Shown here in pieces: positions 45,246-53,925 of a stretch of DNA of 64,000 nucleotides. The position numbers and the translations under genes were made by a program. Below the pieces are notes generated by a model. It was given only the letters and a program-made list of their open reading frames with translations, did no database searches and was not told where the DNA came from. This DNA is from Chlamydia sp. BM-2023. Its GTDB lineage: Bacteria > Chlamydiota > Chlamydiia > Chlamydiales > Chlamydiaceae. The stretch covers positions 1,262,251 to 1,326,250 of the forward strand of contig NZ_CAXIED010000001.1 of NCBI RefSeq assembly GCF_964023145.1, written 5' to 3'. Position 1 is the stretch's first letter. Every line of letters starts with the position of its first letter.

Positions 45246-46268
45246 TTATACTTCAGGATTTTTAAAGCCAGGGCCAAGATCTTGTTGAGAATAGCTAAAG
45301 AGTTCTTTCCCATCTGGTCTTCCTGCTCTACTTGTGTCTCCTAGATACAATTGTGCTCGCCTGCAGAAGTTATTATAAAGATCTCGGAAGTAGTGCTGAG
45401 GAGTTCCTGGAGTGTAAAATTGAGCTTCTGCTTCCTTTTTTTCTTCATCGGTAAGTTCTTCTGAACAATTTTCATATAAAAATCTTATAAACAAATAGTT
45501 CTCAGACAAACAAAAGAAAGTCATCGTGAAATGTAGCATGGGATTAGCTAGGACAGAAAAATATGACCTTATTCCTGGGGTGGAACTTACGTAGTCCTGA
45601 AGCTCGGTGAAAGTCTCATCAGCAACCAACGCGGATGCTTCCATGAGGGAGGTTGCTAGATTGAGAAATTCCTCCATAGCTTCGGGAGTAGCGGGATAGT
45701 GGAGATATCCTTTACTATCTTCTCCTAGGGCATCATAAATTTTGTGTTTCTGTACCTTAGAGAATATAAAAGAGTCAGAAAGCGTTGAGGCCTTTGGAGG
45801 AGTCAAGCCGGTATCACTCCAGGTAAATAGCGGCAAATTACTCAGCCCATGATTTATTAAGCTCTGTTTTGCTTTATTTACGGCGCTGTTTGTTGCTTTG
45901 AACATGCGTTCATTATCTTCTAGAGTTAAAGGAGGATAATCTTCTTGATGTTCTATTTTCTCTTCTTCTTCAAAATCGGGTAGAGGGACCTCGTCCCTGG
46001 GTTGAAATTGAGGCTTCTTTTTATCTCGGATTCCTTTAACAACCGAGGATATTATCACGACAACAGCTAGTCCTAGGGCAACGCCTCCTGCAGCGAGCAA
46101 TCCTATACTGGCTCCTCCTGCAAGTCCTAAAGCTCCAACAATTATTAAAGAGATAGCAATAATTCCAGAAATGACGCTGGCTATTTTTATTACTTTAGAG
46201 GGAGTTTCCGGACGTTGGGGTGGGGGAAGAGAACCACCTCTAGAAACTCGCATGTTTACGTTCGACAT
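45246..46268 (-). CDS. TMH/Inc family protein, type A
   Basis: A 340-residue copy. N-terminus MSNVNMRVSRGGSLPPPQRPETPSK; lobes at about 29-80 with the consensus GALGLAGGASIGLLAAGGVALG. The acidic linker is short (PLPDFEEEEKIEHQED). Tail: LFTWSDTGLTPPKA, YPATPEAMEEFLNLATSLMEASALV, FIRFLYENCSEEL, AQFYTPGTPQHYFRDLYNNFCRRAQLYLGD, QQDLGPGFKNPEV. This is close to the family average and a good reference for alignments. Confidence 0.86.
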   Translation of the reverse strand: MSNVNMRVSRGGSLPPPQRPETPSKVIKIASVISGIIAISLIIVGALGLAGGASIGLLAAGGVALGLAVVVIISSVVKGIRDKKKPQFQPRDEVPLPDFEEEEKIEHQEDYPPLTLEDNERMFKATNSAVNKAKQSLINHGLSNLPLFTWSDTGLTPPKASTLSDSFIFSKVQKHKIYDALGEDSKGYLHYPATPEAMEEFLNLATSLMEASALVADETFTELQDYVSSTPGIRSYFSVLANPMLHFTMTFFCLSENYLFIRFLYENCSEELTDEEKKEAEAQFYTPGTPQHYFRDLYNNFCRRAQLYLGDTSRAGRPDGKELFSYSQQDLGPGFKNPEV

Positions 46269-46346
46269 AACTAAAAAAGAAGAGAAATTAAGGTTATTAT
46301 CTAATAGTTAAATTCTAATATAAAAATTAAACAAATTATTCTTTTT

Positions 46347-46376
46347 ATATTAAAAAGGATTACGAATCCGTGTCAA
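46347..46376 (-). promoter_or_regulatory. Promoter of a TMH/Inc gene
   Basis: Minus strand: TTGACA (46371-46376), 18-base spacer, TAATAT (46347-46352), about 80 bases upstream of the ATG at 46268. Confidence 0.65.
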
Positions 46377-46473
46377 CTTCTAGACGTCCCTATAAAGCTA
46401 AGGCGTTAGGCTCTATGAAGAGAAACCTCCTTAGCTTTTGAGCTGTACAGCTTTAACCTTAATAAAAATTCTT

Positions 46474-47415
46474 TTATTTATTAGGATTCTCAAAATCAGA
46501 GTTGAGATCCTCAAGGAAATACATCTCACAGTTTGGATAGCATGAGTCTTCCTGTTGAGGATCTCCAAGTTGCTCACGTACAGACCTGCAGAAGCCGTTA
46601 TAGATGGATCTGAAACGATTTTGGGGAGTTCCTGGAGTATAAAACTGAGCTTCAGCGTGTTTTCTAGTATCTTCGTCAAGATCTTCCGAACAGTTCTCAT
46701 GTAAAAATCTCATAAAGCAATACCGCTGATACAAGTCGTAACAAGCTCGTTTGCAATCCACAGAGGGGAAGACAATAAAAGCGTATGAGTCTACATCTTC
46801 CTGACCTTCCAACCAACATTTTAGCTCAGCCAAACCCAGCGAGGAGGTCATAGCGGCGGCTTCTATAGCCTGCTCTGCAAGTTGAAGAAATTTCTCCATA
46901 AGCTCTTTATTGTCGGGGTAATAAATCCTTCCTCGGGGATCTGTTCCTAAGAAAAACTCTAGTCTTTGCATTTGCTCTAGACTAAACCGATGGGTTTGTA
47001 ATAGTCCTGATTCTGGGGTAGGCTCAGGAGGGAGAGTAGGGTCAACTTCTACGGGTGGTTTCGGATCTACATAAACTCTAAGTTTTTCTGTTGGGGGAAT
47101 ATCTTTTTTTGGCTCAGGAACACGAGGTTTCTTCTCTTCGATTTTTACTTCGGGCTTCCTTCTTGCGCAACTTTCTTTTATAGCGATGGTTAATAGTGTT
47201 GCAGCAAACAGTCCTAAGGTTATTCCTATAGCTAAGAAATATGCACTAGCGCTTCCGACGAGAGCTAACGCACCAAGACATACAAAAATAGTAGCAACTA
47301 TGGCGCTAATTGCTGCGCATATTTTCATAGTTTGAATGGGGAAAGATTCTTTTATAGGTTTTTGAAGAGTTGTGGGAGGAGTATTTCCTGGGACTTGTAA
47401 ATTCACGTTAACCAT
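46474..47415 (-). CDS. TMH/Inc family protein, type A with shortened tail start
   Basis: The ATG at 47415 (MVNVNLQVPGNTP) gives 313 residues; the frame upstream to 47532 looks non-coding. Lobes at about 28-78, then ARRKPEVKIEEKKPRVPEPKKD and a Pro/Glu linker. The usual F-x-W-x-x-x-GL-x-x-P opening of the tail is missing; it goes from TPESGLLQTHRF to YYPDNKELMEKFLQLAEQAIEAAAM. The rest is intact: FMRFLHENCSEDL, AQFYTPGTPQNRFRSIYNGFC, LEDLNSDFENPNK. Probably an internal deletion of about 40 residues. Confidence 0.83.
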   Translation of the reverse strand: MVNVNLQVPGNTPPTTLQKPIKESFPIQTMKICAAISAIVATIFVCLGALALVGSASAYFLAIGITLGLFAATLLTIAIKESCARRKPEVKIEEKKPRVPEPKKDIPPTEKLRVYVDPKPPVEVDPTLPPEPTPESGLLQTHRFSLEQMQRLEFFLGTDPRGRIYYPDNKELMEKFLQLAEQAIEAAAMTSSLGLAELKCWLEGQEDVDSYAFIVFPSVDCKRACYDLYQRYCFMRFLHENCSEDLDEDTRKHAEAQFYTPGTPQNRFRSIYNGFCRSVREQLGDPQQEDSCYPNCEMYFLEDLNSDFENPNK

Positions 47416-47862
47416 TGTAAAAATAAAAAAAATTATAACCAACTTGTCGCTTGACAATCTGGCTTTAGCATCAAAATCAAATAATAAAGAGCATCTCAAG
47501 TGGATTTCGCGGTTATTAACCACGCCATCCAAATAAAATCAGCAAAAAACAAAACCTGTGACCTGTGGTAATTCTGAAGGTTTTGTAATCCTTGTGCTTT
47601 ATTAGGTTTAAGCCCGGAACTTTGCTCGTGCTCATATAAATTCTCGTAATGAGCACTTCAAAGCACCTTTGGGTGCGCACAAAAGCCGTTAAAGAGTTTT
47701 AAATCAAGCTCTAGGCATGAGTTATTTCTCTTCTTTTGTCTCTATGAAAATTAAGCAACAAGGTTTACTTATGATAAGAGGGTTTAGAATGCATGTCAAT
47801 ACCATAAGTCACATAAAATCAAAGGGATGCATGGATTATCTTAGATAAGAAAATTACGATTC
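47416..47862. other. Long spacer inside the array (447 bases)
   Basis: No gene seen. It contains GTGCTCAT (47628-47635) / ATGAGCAC (47649-47656), a perfect 8-base inverted repeat, and next to it a small GCACC-TTTG-GGTGC hairpin near 47660-47674. Confidence 0.45.
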
Positions 47863-48939
47863 TTATTCTGCATCAGGCCTTTGAAAACCTGGACCGTTGT
47901 CCATCTTAGAATATTGGAATAACTCCCTCTCTTTTATAGATTCTGCCTGATTAGGATCTCCTAGACACCAACGTGCATGCAGACAAAAATCATTGTAAAG
48001 ACATCTAAAATAATTCTGAGGAGTACCCGGTGTGTAAAATTGTGCTTCAGCATGCCTTTTAGTATCTTCATCAAGATTTTCTGAACATTCCTCATGTAAA
48101 AATCTTAAGAAATAATAATGATCAGGCAATATGTAGAAAGTCTGTTGGAAATGAAGACGTGGGTGAGATAGAATAGCGAAATTTGTACCTGTATTAGGAA
48201 GCCGATTTATCCAACTAGAAACATCAGTAATAGAATCATGAGCAACTACTGAAGCGGCTTCTACTACGGCCTGAGCAAGCTTGAGATATTCAGTTATTGC
48301 TTCGGGTTTAGGATAATGGAGTTTCTTTTTCGAATCTTTCCCTAGGAAATCAACGAGAGACTGCACTTTTATTCTAAAAAACGCATGGCGATCGGAAAAC
48401 ATCGAGATTGATGGGGCTATTAAGCCCATGCGTTTCCAATCATATTCAGGTAATCTCATTCCCCATCCGTCATCTCCACGGATCTCGTTAATAACACGTT
48501 TGTGAGCTTGTCTCGTTTCTTCAGAAAAAGGCGGTCTAGTCGCGTAGCTAGGAGGGGCTGCTTTTTCTTCTTCTGGTATTATTTCCGGAATGGGGAGTAA
48601 AACAGGCTCCAGCTTAGGTTGAATATCTTCCATCTCAACAGAAATTTCTTTCTTTTCCGTTGGGAGGGGAAGCTCTTCTGGTTTGACCTCGGGCTTTTTT
48701 TGTATACAAATGTTTTTTACAGCTAAGGCAATAATCACTGCAGATAGCAATACTAAAACAACAGCTCCTGATATTAACAAACCTAAACTAGCGCTTCCGA
48801 AAACACCAAAGGCACCAAGAAGCATAGTAGCAATGGCGACTATTGCAGCGATGGCAAAGCTAATTTTTAGAGTTTTTGAGGGCTTTTCAAAACTCTGAAA
48901 AAAATGAAGATTCCTACTGCCGGGGATTTGTAAATCCAT
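47863..48939 (-). CDS. TMH/Inc family protein, type A
   Basis: A 358-residue copy starting MDLQIPGSRN at 48939. Lobes at about 28-80; IQKKPEVKPEELPLPTEKKE marks the stop-transfer. The linker is acidic and proline-rich. Tail: YDWKRMGLIAPSISM, YPKPEAITEYLKLAQAVVEAASVV, FLRFLHEECSENL, AQFYTPGTPQNYFRCLYNDFCLHARWCLGDPNQAESIKERELFQYSKMDNGPGFQRP. The last stretch is the fullest version of the type A C-terminus. It has its own promoter. Confidence 0.85.
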   Translation of the reverse strand: MDLQIPGSRNLHFFQSFEKPSKTLKISFAIAAIVAIATMLLGAFGVFGSASLGLLISGAVVLVLLSAVIIALAVKNICIQKKPEVKPEELPLPTEKKEISVEMEDIQPKLEPVLLPIPEIIPEEEKAAPPSYATRPPFSEETRQAHKRVINEIRGDDGWGMRLPEYDWKRMGLIAPSISMFSDRHAFFRIKVQSLVDFLGKDSKKKLHYPKPEAITEYLKLAQAVVEAASVVAHDSITDVSSWINRLPNTGTNFAILSHPRLHFQQTFYILPDHYYFLRFLHEECSENLDEDTKRHAEAQFYTPGTPQNYFRCLYNDFCLHARWCLGDPNQAESIKERELFQYSKMDNGPGFQRPDAE

Positions 48940-49024
48940 AATGATTAAAACCAAAAAAAACGCGCCGCATATCGGTTGATAGGCTGGCTCTAATATCAGA
49001 AATTAGGGGGGTAAAGTCTACGGT

Positions 49025-49053
49025 ATGATATGGGTATTTAGGATGCTTGTCAA
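49025..49053 (-). promoter_or_regulatory. Promoter of a TMH/Inc gene
   Basis: Minus strand: TTGACA (49048-49053), 17-base spacer, TATCAT (49025-49030), about 86 bases upstream of the ATG at 48939. Confidence 0.65.
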
Positions 49054-49090
49054 CACGCAAGTCGCTTAAAATCAAGAGGTAAAATTAAAA

Positions 49091-50137
49091 TTAACCTGGT
49101 TGTCGAAAATCAGGGCCGGTATCTTCCTGAGAGTACTCAAATAGCAACAGCTGATCTATATTTGCCGCTTGATCTATGTTTCCGAGATACCTGCGTAATC
49201 GCTTACAGAAATCATTGTAGATTTGTCGGCATCTACCTTCTTTAGTATCTGGAGCATAAAACTGTTCTTCTGCTAAGCGTCTAGTAGCTTCGTCAATAAG
49301 TCCGCAGTGCTCATGTAGGAATCTTATTCGGCAATATGCATCTGGAAGAGCAAGGAGGGTTTCTCTGAAAAATAGTCTTTGTGACGCTAAAACCTCTAAA
49401 TTCGAAGTTAGATCGGGAGCGGTATTAATCCAAAATGGAATCTCTAGTAATGAGTTTTCACTTACTACTGCAGCTGCTTCTATGTATTGAGAAGAAAGCA
49501 GCCACCACCGTCCATTCTCTTGTATGGAAGCTTCTCTGGAAGGGTAACGAGGCCCTTTAGCATCACCTTCCGCAATGTAATCTTCGAAGTTTCCTTTCAT
49601 AACTTCTAACAGCGCAAGAAAATTGGTAAGATCATCGAAAACTGGGGGCATTAACCCAAGATCACCCCAGTTTACCTTTTGCAACTTTGAAAAATTAAAC
49701 TTAGTATAAAAGTTCAGTTCGTTACGTGCATTTACCTGAGCTTGAAGCGTTGCTGAGGAGCATCCTGATCTTCTAACTACCCCTTCCTCGGGAATCTCGT
49801 CAACGATCTCTTCTTCTTCGGCTATTTCAGGCTGAATATCCCTTTCCTCAACGACGTCTGCTGTAGGGCGTGCTTCGATTCGCTTTCTTTCTCTATAATC
49901 TAAAACAGTCTGAAGAAGCTGTATTAAAATAACCCATCCTAAAACCACAGCTGCTGTAATTACCACCGCCGTTCCGGAGGTTCCCAATACTCCTAAGGAC
50001 CCCAAAACTATAAAAGTAAGAGCTATCAAAGCAACAACTGCGTGAGCTATTTTTTTAGGTCTGGAGGAGTAGGGTCTTAAACCTTCTTGAGTCAAAGAAG
50101 GGCGACTTTCTGTAACTTGTAAATTTGCATCAACCAT
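49091..50137 (-). CDS. TMH/Inc family protein, type A
   Basis: A 348-residue copy (MVDANLQVTES). Lobes at about 29-80; the second lobe (AVVITAAVVLGWVILIQLLQTVL) contains Trp and Gln. Very acidic linker (EIAEEEEIVDEIPEEG). Tail: VNWGDLGLMPPVFD, YPSREASIQENGRWWLLSSQYIEAAAVVSENSLLEIPFWI, RIRFLHEHCGLI, EQFYAPDTKEGRCRQIYNDFC (PGTPE box altered), QEDTGPDFRQPG. An RWWLL insertion-like stretch resembles the EQWRAFSLF part of the 42533 copy. Confidence 0.84.
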   Translation of the reverse strand: MVDANLQVTESRPSLTQEGLRPYSSRPKKIAHAVVALIALTFIVLGSLGVLGTSGTAVVITAAVVLGWVILIQLLQTVLDYRERKRIEARPTADVVEERDIQPEIAEEEEIVDEIPEEGVVRRSGCSSATLQAQVNARNELNFYTKFNFSKLQKVNWGDLGLMPPVFDDLTNFLALLEVMKGNFEDYIAEGDAKGPRYPSREASIQENGRWWLLSSQYIEAAAVVSENSLLEIPFWINTAPDLTSNLEVLASQRLFFRETLLALPDAYCRIRFLHEHCGLIDEATRRLAEEQFYAPDTKEGRCRQIYNDFCKRLRRYLGNIDQAANIDQLLLFEYSQEDTGPDFRQPG

Positions 50138-50468
50138 AACTAACCAGACAAGAAATTAAAATAAATTTATTATTTTAAAACCCATTTCATTATAAAAATA
50201 AATACTTTGGAATTTTTATAATAAAGATGTTTTATATACTTGTCAATCTAAGTTGCCTCTACAAATCAAAGACTTACATTCGTAAAAAAAATACTAACTA
50301 AACCAACGAAGTTCCATGTGTTTATTTATCATCTTGATTGATAGAAAAACTTTTTTAAATCAAAGATGGATCTTTTTTTTAATAGTGGGAAAAGAGTCTT
50401 TTAAGAATCTCAGTGAGGCTTATGAGCAGAGTTTGAGCTGATATGACCGTGGGAAGTGCAGAGACGGC
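50138..50468. other. Spacer upstream of the 49091 copy (331 bases)
   Basis: AT-rich. It holds the promoter at 50218-50246 and a weak AAAGAT-GG-ATCTTT palindrome at 50362-50375 followed by T's on the plus strand. No gene seen. Confidence 0.45.
50218..50246 (-). promoter_or_regulatory. Promoter of a TMH/Inc gene
   Basis: Minus strand: TTGACA (50241-50246), 17-base spacer, TATTAT (50218-50223), about 80 bases upstream of the ATG at 50137. Among the best sigma66-type promoters in the window. Confidence 0.7.
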
Positions 50469-51395
50469 CTAACTGTTACCCTGAGGACGTCCTGTAAACT
50501 GAGGGTTAAGATCGGGAGTTAATTCCCTAGCTAAAAATCTCTCACGTAAGGACTGGGCTTCGTTTAGTTCTTCGCCGAAGTATAGACAAGCTTGGTCACA
50601 AAAATAGTTGTATAGCATTCGGAATTTAAATTCTGGGGTTCCTAATTTATAGAATCTAGCGACTCTTTCCGTCTCCTCTTTATCAGGAGTCTTTACATCA
50701 GCATTACTTGATAATCGTAAAGATTTGTAATCTTTACAAATAGAGAGTACGGCTGTTGAGCAATAAAAACGGGAGTCTCCAGCGGCTTCTAAATTCGATT
50801 TAATCTGTGGGTATATCTCCCGGTAAGAAGAGGCCTCACTTAATGCTAGGAAACTGACAGTAAAAGATAGCTGGAGCCATTCTAGGGTGATTTCGTATGC
50901 TTTTTCCAAAGCCTCGCCTTTAAGATGGCTTATATCTTCGGCATTGTTAGCTTGTAAAAACTCTTGAAGCTCTTGATGTTTTTTCTTTGCCAAGACATCT
51001 AGCAGGGGAATATCTAGATTTTTAGGTGGGCGTTCACCTGCAACGGGGCTATAGGGCTCTAGCTTGTCTTTGTTTTCATTTAAATATCTCTCAGAAAATC
51101 TTAGGGCATCTTCTGCGGGGGCGACTTTGATTTTTAGTCGTTGTTCCCATTGAGCTTCTTTTACACCCACAACTAGTGCTGCTATAGCTAGAAATCCTAA
51201 AGCTATAGGAACGCCGAGAAAGAACCATGGGCTGGCGCTTCCAGCTAGCCCTAAGAATCCTATAAGAACAAAAACCATTGCTGCGGTTATTGCAACGGCA
51301 GAACAGATCTTTAAAATTACGGAAAGGCTCCTTCCCGAATGTTGAGGAGGAGGAACAGGGAAACTTCTCCTAGAAACTTCTAAATTTACATTCAT
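50469..51395 (-). CDS. TMH/Inc family protein, short B subtype
   Basis: A 308-residue copy (MNVNLEVSRRSFPVPPPQ). Lobes at about 27-76 with SASPWFFLGVPIALG between them. Almost no linker: the tail starts at about residue 92 with ALRFSERYLNENKDKLEPY. Then PPKNLDIPLLDVLAKKK, LQLSFTVSFLALSEASSYREIYPQIKSNLE, ARFYKLGTPEFKFRMLYNYFC and DLNPQFTGRPQ. The RFLHxxC box has decayed to SLRLSSNADVK. Its closest relative is the next gene; both share the short linker and the -YxxIYPQ- segment. Confidence 0.85.
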   Translation of the reverse strand: MNVNLEVSRRSFPVPPPQHSGRSLSVILKICSAVAITAAMVFVLIGFLGLAGSASPWFFLGVPIALGFLAIAALVVGVKEAQWEQRLKIKVAPAEDALRFSERYLNENKDKLEPYSPVAGERPPKNLDIPLLDVLAKKKHQELQEFLQANNAEDISHLKGEALEKAYEITLEWLQLSFTVSFLALSEASSYREIYPQIKSNLEAAGDSRFYCSTAVLSICKDYKSLRLSSNADVKTPDKEETERVARFYKLGTPEFKFRMLYNYFCDQACLYFGEELNEAQSLRERFLARELTPDLNPQFTGRPQGNS

Positions 51396-51465
51396 TGTAA
51401 CTAAAAAAACAAAATAGGTTTATTTTCAGAAATATAGCTTCGACACTGTGAGAAATAAATGTTTT

Positions 51466-51494
51466 TGTATTGTCTAACAAATATTCTTTGTCAA
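51466..51494 (-). promoter_or_regulatory. Candidate promoter of a TMH/Inc gene
   Basis: Minus strand: perfect TTGACA (51489-51494); the best -10 at 17 bases is AATACA, which is weak. About 95 bases upstream of the ATG at 51395. Confidence 0.4.
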
Positions 51495-51568
51495 TTAAAG
51501 AAAGAGAGCTGAAATGCTTCTCTGGACAAAATGAATGCTTTAGGAAAAATTCGAAAAGAACTTTAAGC

Positions 51569-52480
51569 TTAATTTCTTTTTATTTTAAATTCCGGACCGT
51601 TATCGGGAACTAGTCGATTCGTTAAGAGCTTCTCATTTTCTGTTTTTGGATAGATTAAGGCGTCTCCGAAATACTCTGAAGCTTGGAAACAAAAAGAGTT
51701 ATAAAGCTCTCTCATTTGATATTCTGGAGTTCCTGATTGATAAAACCTAGCGACTCTTTTCTCCTCTTCATTTTTAGATAGAGCACCTGGGAAGCAAACT
51801 ATGAATCTTACTAAGTAATAAGTTGCGCTCAAATCGCATATTACTTGTGAGTAATAGGCATCACGACTAGTGACTACTTCTAAATCTGTTGTAAACTGAG
51901 GATAGATTCTTCTGTAGCTAGATATCCCGCATAGTGTCATGCTGCTAACAGCGTAGGATAGCTGTGTGGCTTGTAAAGCAGTAGCATTTACCTTGTCTAG
52001 AATAGCTTGTTTTTGATCAGGGGAAGCTTCTAGGGCTTGTTTCAAAAAGCAGTTGTATTTCCCGCGCATCTGCTCTACTAAGCTAGAAAGCAAAGGAATA
52101 GACGGGTTTGCGGGAGGGGCTATACCCTCAATGTGCTTATAGCCTTCTGCTTTACTTTTGTTTGCTTCCAGATATTCTCTAGCGAATTTTAAAGCTTTTT
52201 CTTCTTCTGATTCTTTAGGAGGGGCAAGTTTCGCTCGGGCACCTTTTATGGCTACGGCGATTATTCCTATGGCAACTATGCATAAAGCCACACTTCCTGT
52301 GGCGAGTAATCCTAAGCTAGCGCCTCCGGCAATACCCAAAGCTCCAAGAATTATAAGAACAACAGAAACCACTGCTGTGATTGCAGCGCCGACTTTAACG
52401 AGTTGTGATGTGTTTTTTTGGGGAAGTTTTGGGGGTTCGGGAAAAGTATTATCAAGAAACCGCAAATTTATATTCGTCAT
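51569..52480 (-). CDS. TMH/Inc family protein, short B subtype
   Basis: A 303-residue copy (MTNINLRFLDNTFPEPPK). Lobes at about 28-78, with the family core LIILGALGIAGGASLGLL. Tail begins near residue 90: ALKFAREYLEANKSKAEGY, PPANPSIPLLSSLVEQM, LQATQLSYAVSSMTLCGISSYRRIYPQFTTDLE, YLVRFIVCFPGALS in place of RFLHxxC, ARFYQSGTPEYQMRELYNSFC, DNGPEFKIKRN. With the previous copy it forms a recent tandem pair. Confidence 0.85.
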   Translation of the reverse strand: MTNINLRFLDNTFPEPPKLPQKNTSQLVKVGAAITAVVSVVLIILGALGIAGGASLGLLATGSVALCIVAIGIIAVAIKGARAKLAPPKESEEEKALKFAREYLEANKSKAEGYKHIEGIAPPANPSIPLLSSLVEQMRGKYNCFLKQALEASPDQKQAILDKVNATALQATQLSYAVSSMTLCGISSYRRIYPQFTTDLEVVTSRDAYYSQVICDLSATYYLVRFIVCFPGALSKNEEEKRVARFYQSGTPEYQMRELYNSFCFQASEYFGDALIYPKTENEKLLTNRLVPDNGPEFKIKRN

Positions 52481-52516
52481 AGGTACTCAGAAAAAAACAA
52501 AACCCATTAACTCCTC

Positions 52517-52545
52517 ATCATAAGTAGACTAGGAATCGCTGTCAA
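52517..52545 (-). promoter_or_regulatory. Promoter of a TMH/Inc gene
   Basis: Minus strand: TTGACA (52540-52545), 17-base spacer, TATGAT (52517-52522), 36 bases upstream of the ATG at 52480, so the leader is shorter than in the other copies. Confidence 0.65.
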
Positions 52546-52594
52546 CCAGTTAACATGTGGGAAGGGAGCTGGGTTCTCTCGCTTCTGTTTTCTA

Positions 52595-53611
52595 CTATTC
52601 ATTTCTGAAAAGTCCTAGGGCCTCTTCATTATCTGTGTAAGCACGAACCTGGTCGCAAAACGTAATAAACAATTCTTTCCAAAGGCATTCTACTTCTCCT
52701 TGTTTTTCGAAACTAGCCATCCTACTTTCTACGAACTCCTCATCAAAACATTCGACACAATTGATATGTAAGTCTCTTAAAAACCGGTAAGCTATAGGTA
52801 CTGCATAAAAGGTCTCGGCATGGGGAGAGTCGTTATATGTTAAAACGGCTTCTAGATTTGTTTCTGGATAAGCTTGTAAGTATGCGGGAAGATCGAGTAG
52901 CGTTAGGTAGCTTAGAGAAAAAGCCAACTGCATATATTCTGTGGCAAAATTGTTAAACCGTGTTTGAATAGAGTCCTGGGGATAATGAAAACTGTGCATG
53001 CCATCTACCTTTAAAAAGCGTCTCATTTCCTCTCGTGTTTGTTTCAGCAGGCTGGAATAAAAGGAGATCTCTTGATTTATAGGTGGGTTTAATGAAGGCC
53101 ATTTCTGAGCTGTTATCGAGAATTTTTTTCTTTTAAGCAACGTCTTAGCCTCCTCAAGAGCTTCTTGAGCCACTTGAGGCAGCTCCAGATCAACAGAATC
53201 TTTTATAACAAGAGCTGATGGGGGAGTGGGAGGAACAATTAGAGGAAAAGGTGATTTTACTTTAAAGGAATACCCTTGCTCTTCCTCAACTTCTAGGATA
53301 GGTTCCCCTATCTTAATTGGCTGAAGAATGATTTCTTTAACTGTTATTTCCTGAGGAGTTACTTTATCAAAAACAAGCAAAAGAACTGATACAAAAAGCA
53401 AACTAAGAATGAGAAACCCTGAGAATAATAGTACGAAGCTTTGTGACGCGACAGGGTTTAAAGATCCGAGCAACATTAATAGCAGTGCGATTACTGTTGA
53501 AATGACCATAGCAATGCGCACGCTTACCTGGTAGGGAAGAAAACACAGATAGCCATTAGAACAAATCTGTTTTTCATCCTCCAGGGGGTATCTAGGTTGA
53601 CAACTAACCAT
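52595..53611 (-). CDS. TMH/Inc family protein, type B, diverged head
   Basis: A 338-residue copy. The N-terminus (MVSCQPRYPLEDEKQICSNGYLCFLPYQ) is Cys-rich and unlike the others. Lobes at about 30-82 (VISTVIALLLMLLGSLNPVASQSFVLLFSGFLILSLLF in outline). The linker has hydrophobic beta-like strands rather than Glu/Pro. Tail: WPSLNPPINQEISFYSSLLKQTREEM, YMQLAFSLSYLTLLDLPAYLQAYPETNLE, FLRDLHINCVECF, ASFEKQGEVECLWKELFITFCDQVRAY. It lacks the final EDxGPxF segment. Confidence 0.82.
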   Translation of the reverse strand: MVSCQPRYPLEDEKQICSNGYLCFLPYQVSVRIAMVISTVIALLLMLLGSLNPVASQSFVLLFSGFLILSLLFVSVLLLVFDKVTPQEITVKEIILQPIKIGEPILEVEEEQGYSFKVKSPFPLIVPPTPPSALVIKDSVDLELPQVAQEALEEAKTLLKRKKFSITAQKWPSLNPPINQEISFYSSLLKQTREEMRRFLKVDGMHSFHYPQDSIQTRFNNFATEYMQLAFSLSYLTLLDLPAYLQAYPETNLEAVLTYNDSPHAETFYAVPIAYRFLRDLHINCVECFDEEFVESRMASFEKQGEVECLWKELFITFCDQVRAYTDNEEALGLFRNE

Positions 53612-53925
53612 AAATTACCTAGAGCAAAAAAATAAAAAAAGCTTCTTATATTGCCCTGCTAGTTAAAATCAATAAAAAAAAGAGTAATGAGAAGCTGTGG
53701 AAATTTTGATACAAATCCCAAAAAAGCACAGGGATATAATTTCAAAAATTAAAATGCGTCCCTTATGAGGGAATTGTAAGGATTAGAAATACGAGTGAAT
53801 TTTTAGATGTAGATTGTTTTTGTTGTGAAAATAATGACCCGTAGATGCCGGAGATTTGCTAACTGGCATCTTATCTGATGCGCCGGAAATCCCCAGGCTT
53901 TAGGACAGAGAGGGTGTCAATTGGT
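53612..53925. other. Spacer upstream of the 52595 copy (314 bases)
   Basis: Contains the promoter at 53645-53672 and an AGATGCC (53843-53849) / GGCATCT (53865-53871) inverted repeat that may end the upstream gene. No gene seen. Confidence 0.45.
53645..53672 (-). promoter_or_regulatory. Candidate promoter of a TMH/Inc gene
   Basis: Minus strand: TTGATT (53667-53672), 16-base spacer, TATAAG (53645-53650), 33 bases upstream of the ATG at 53611. Confidence 0.5.
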
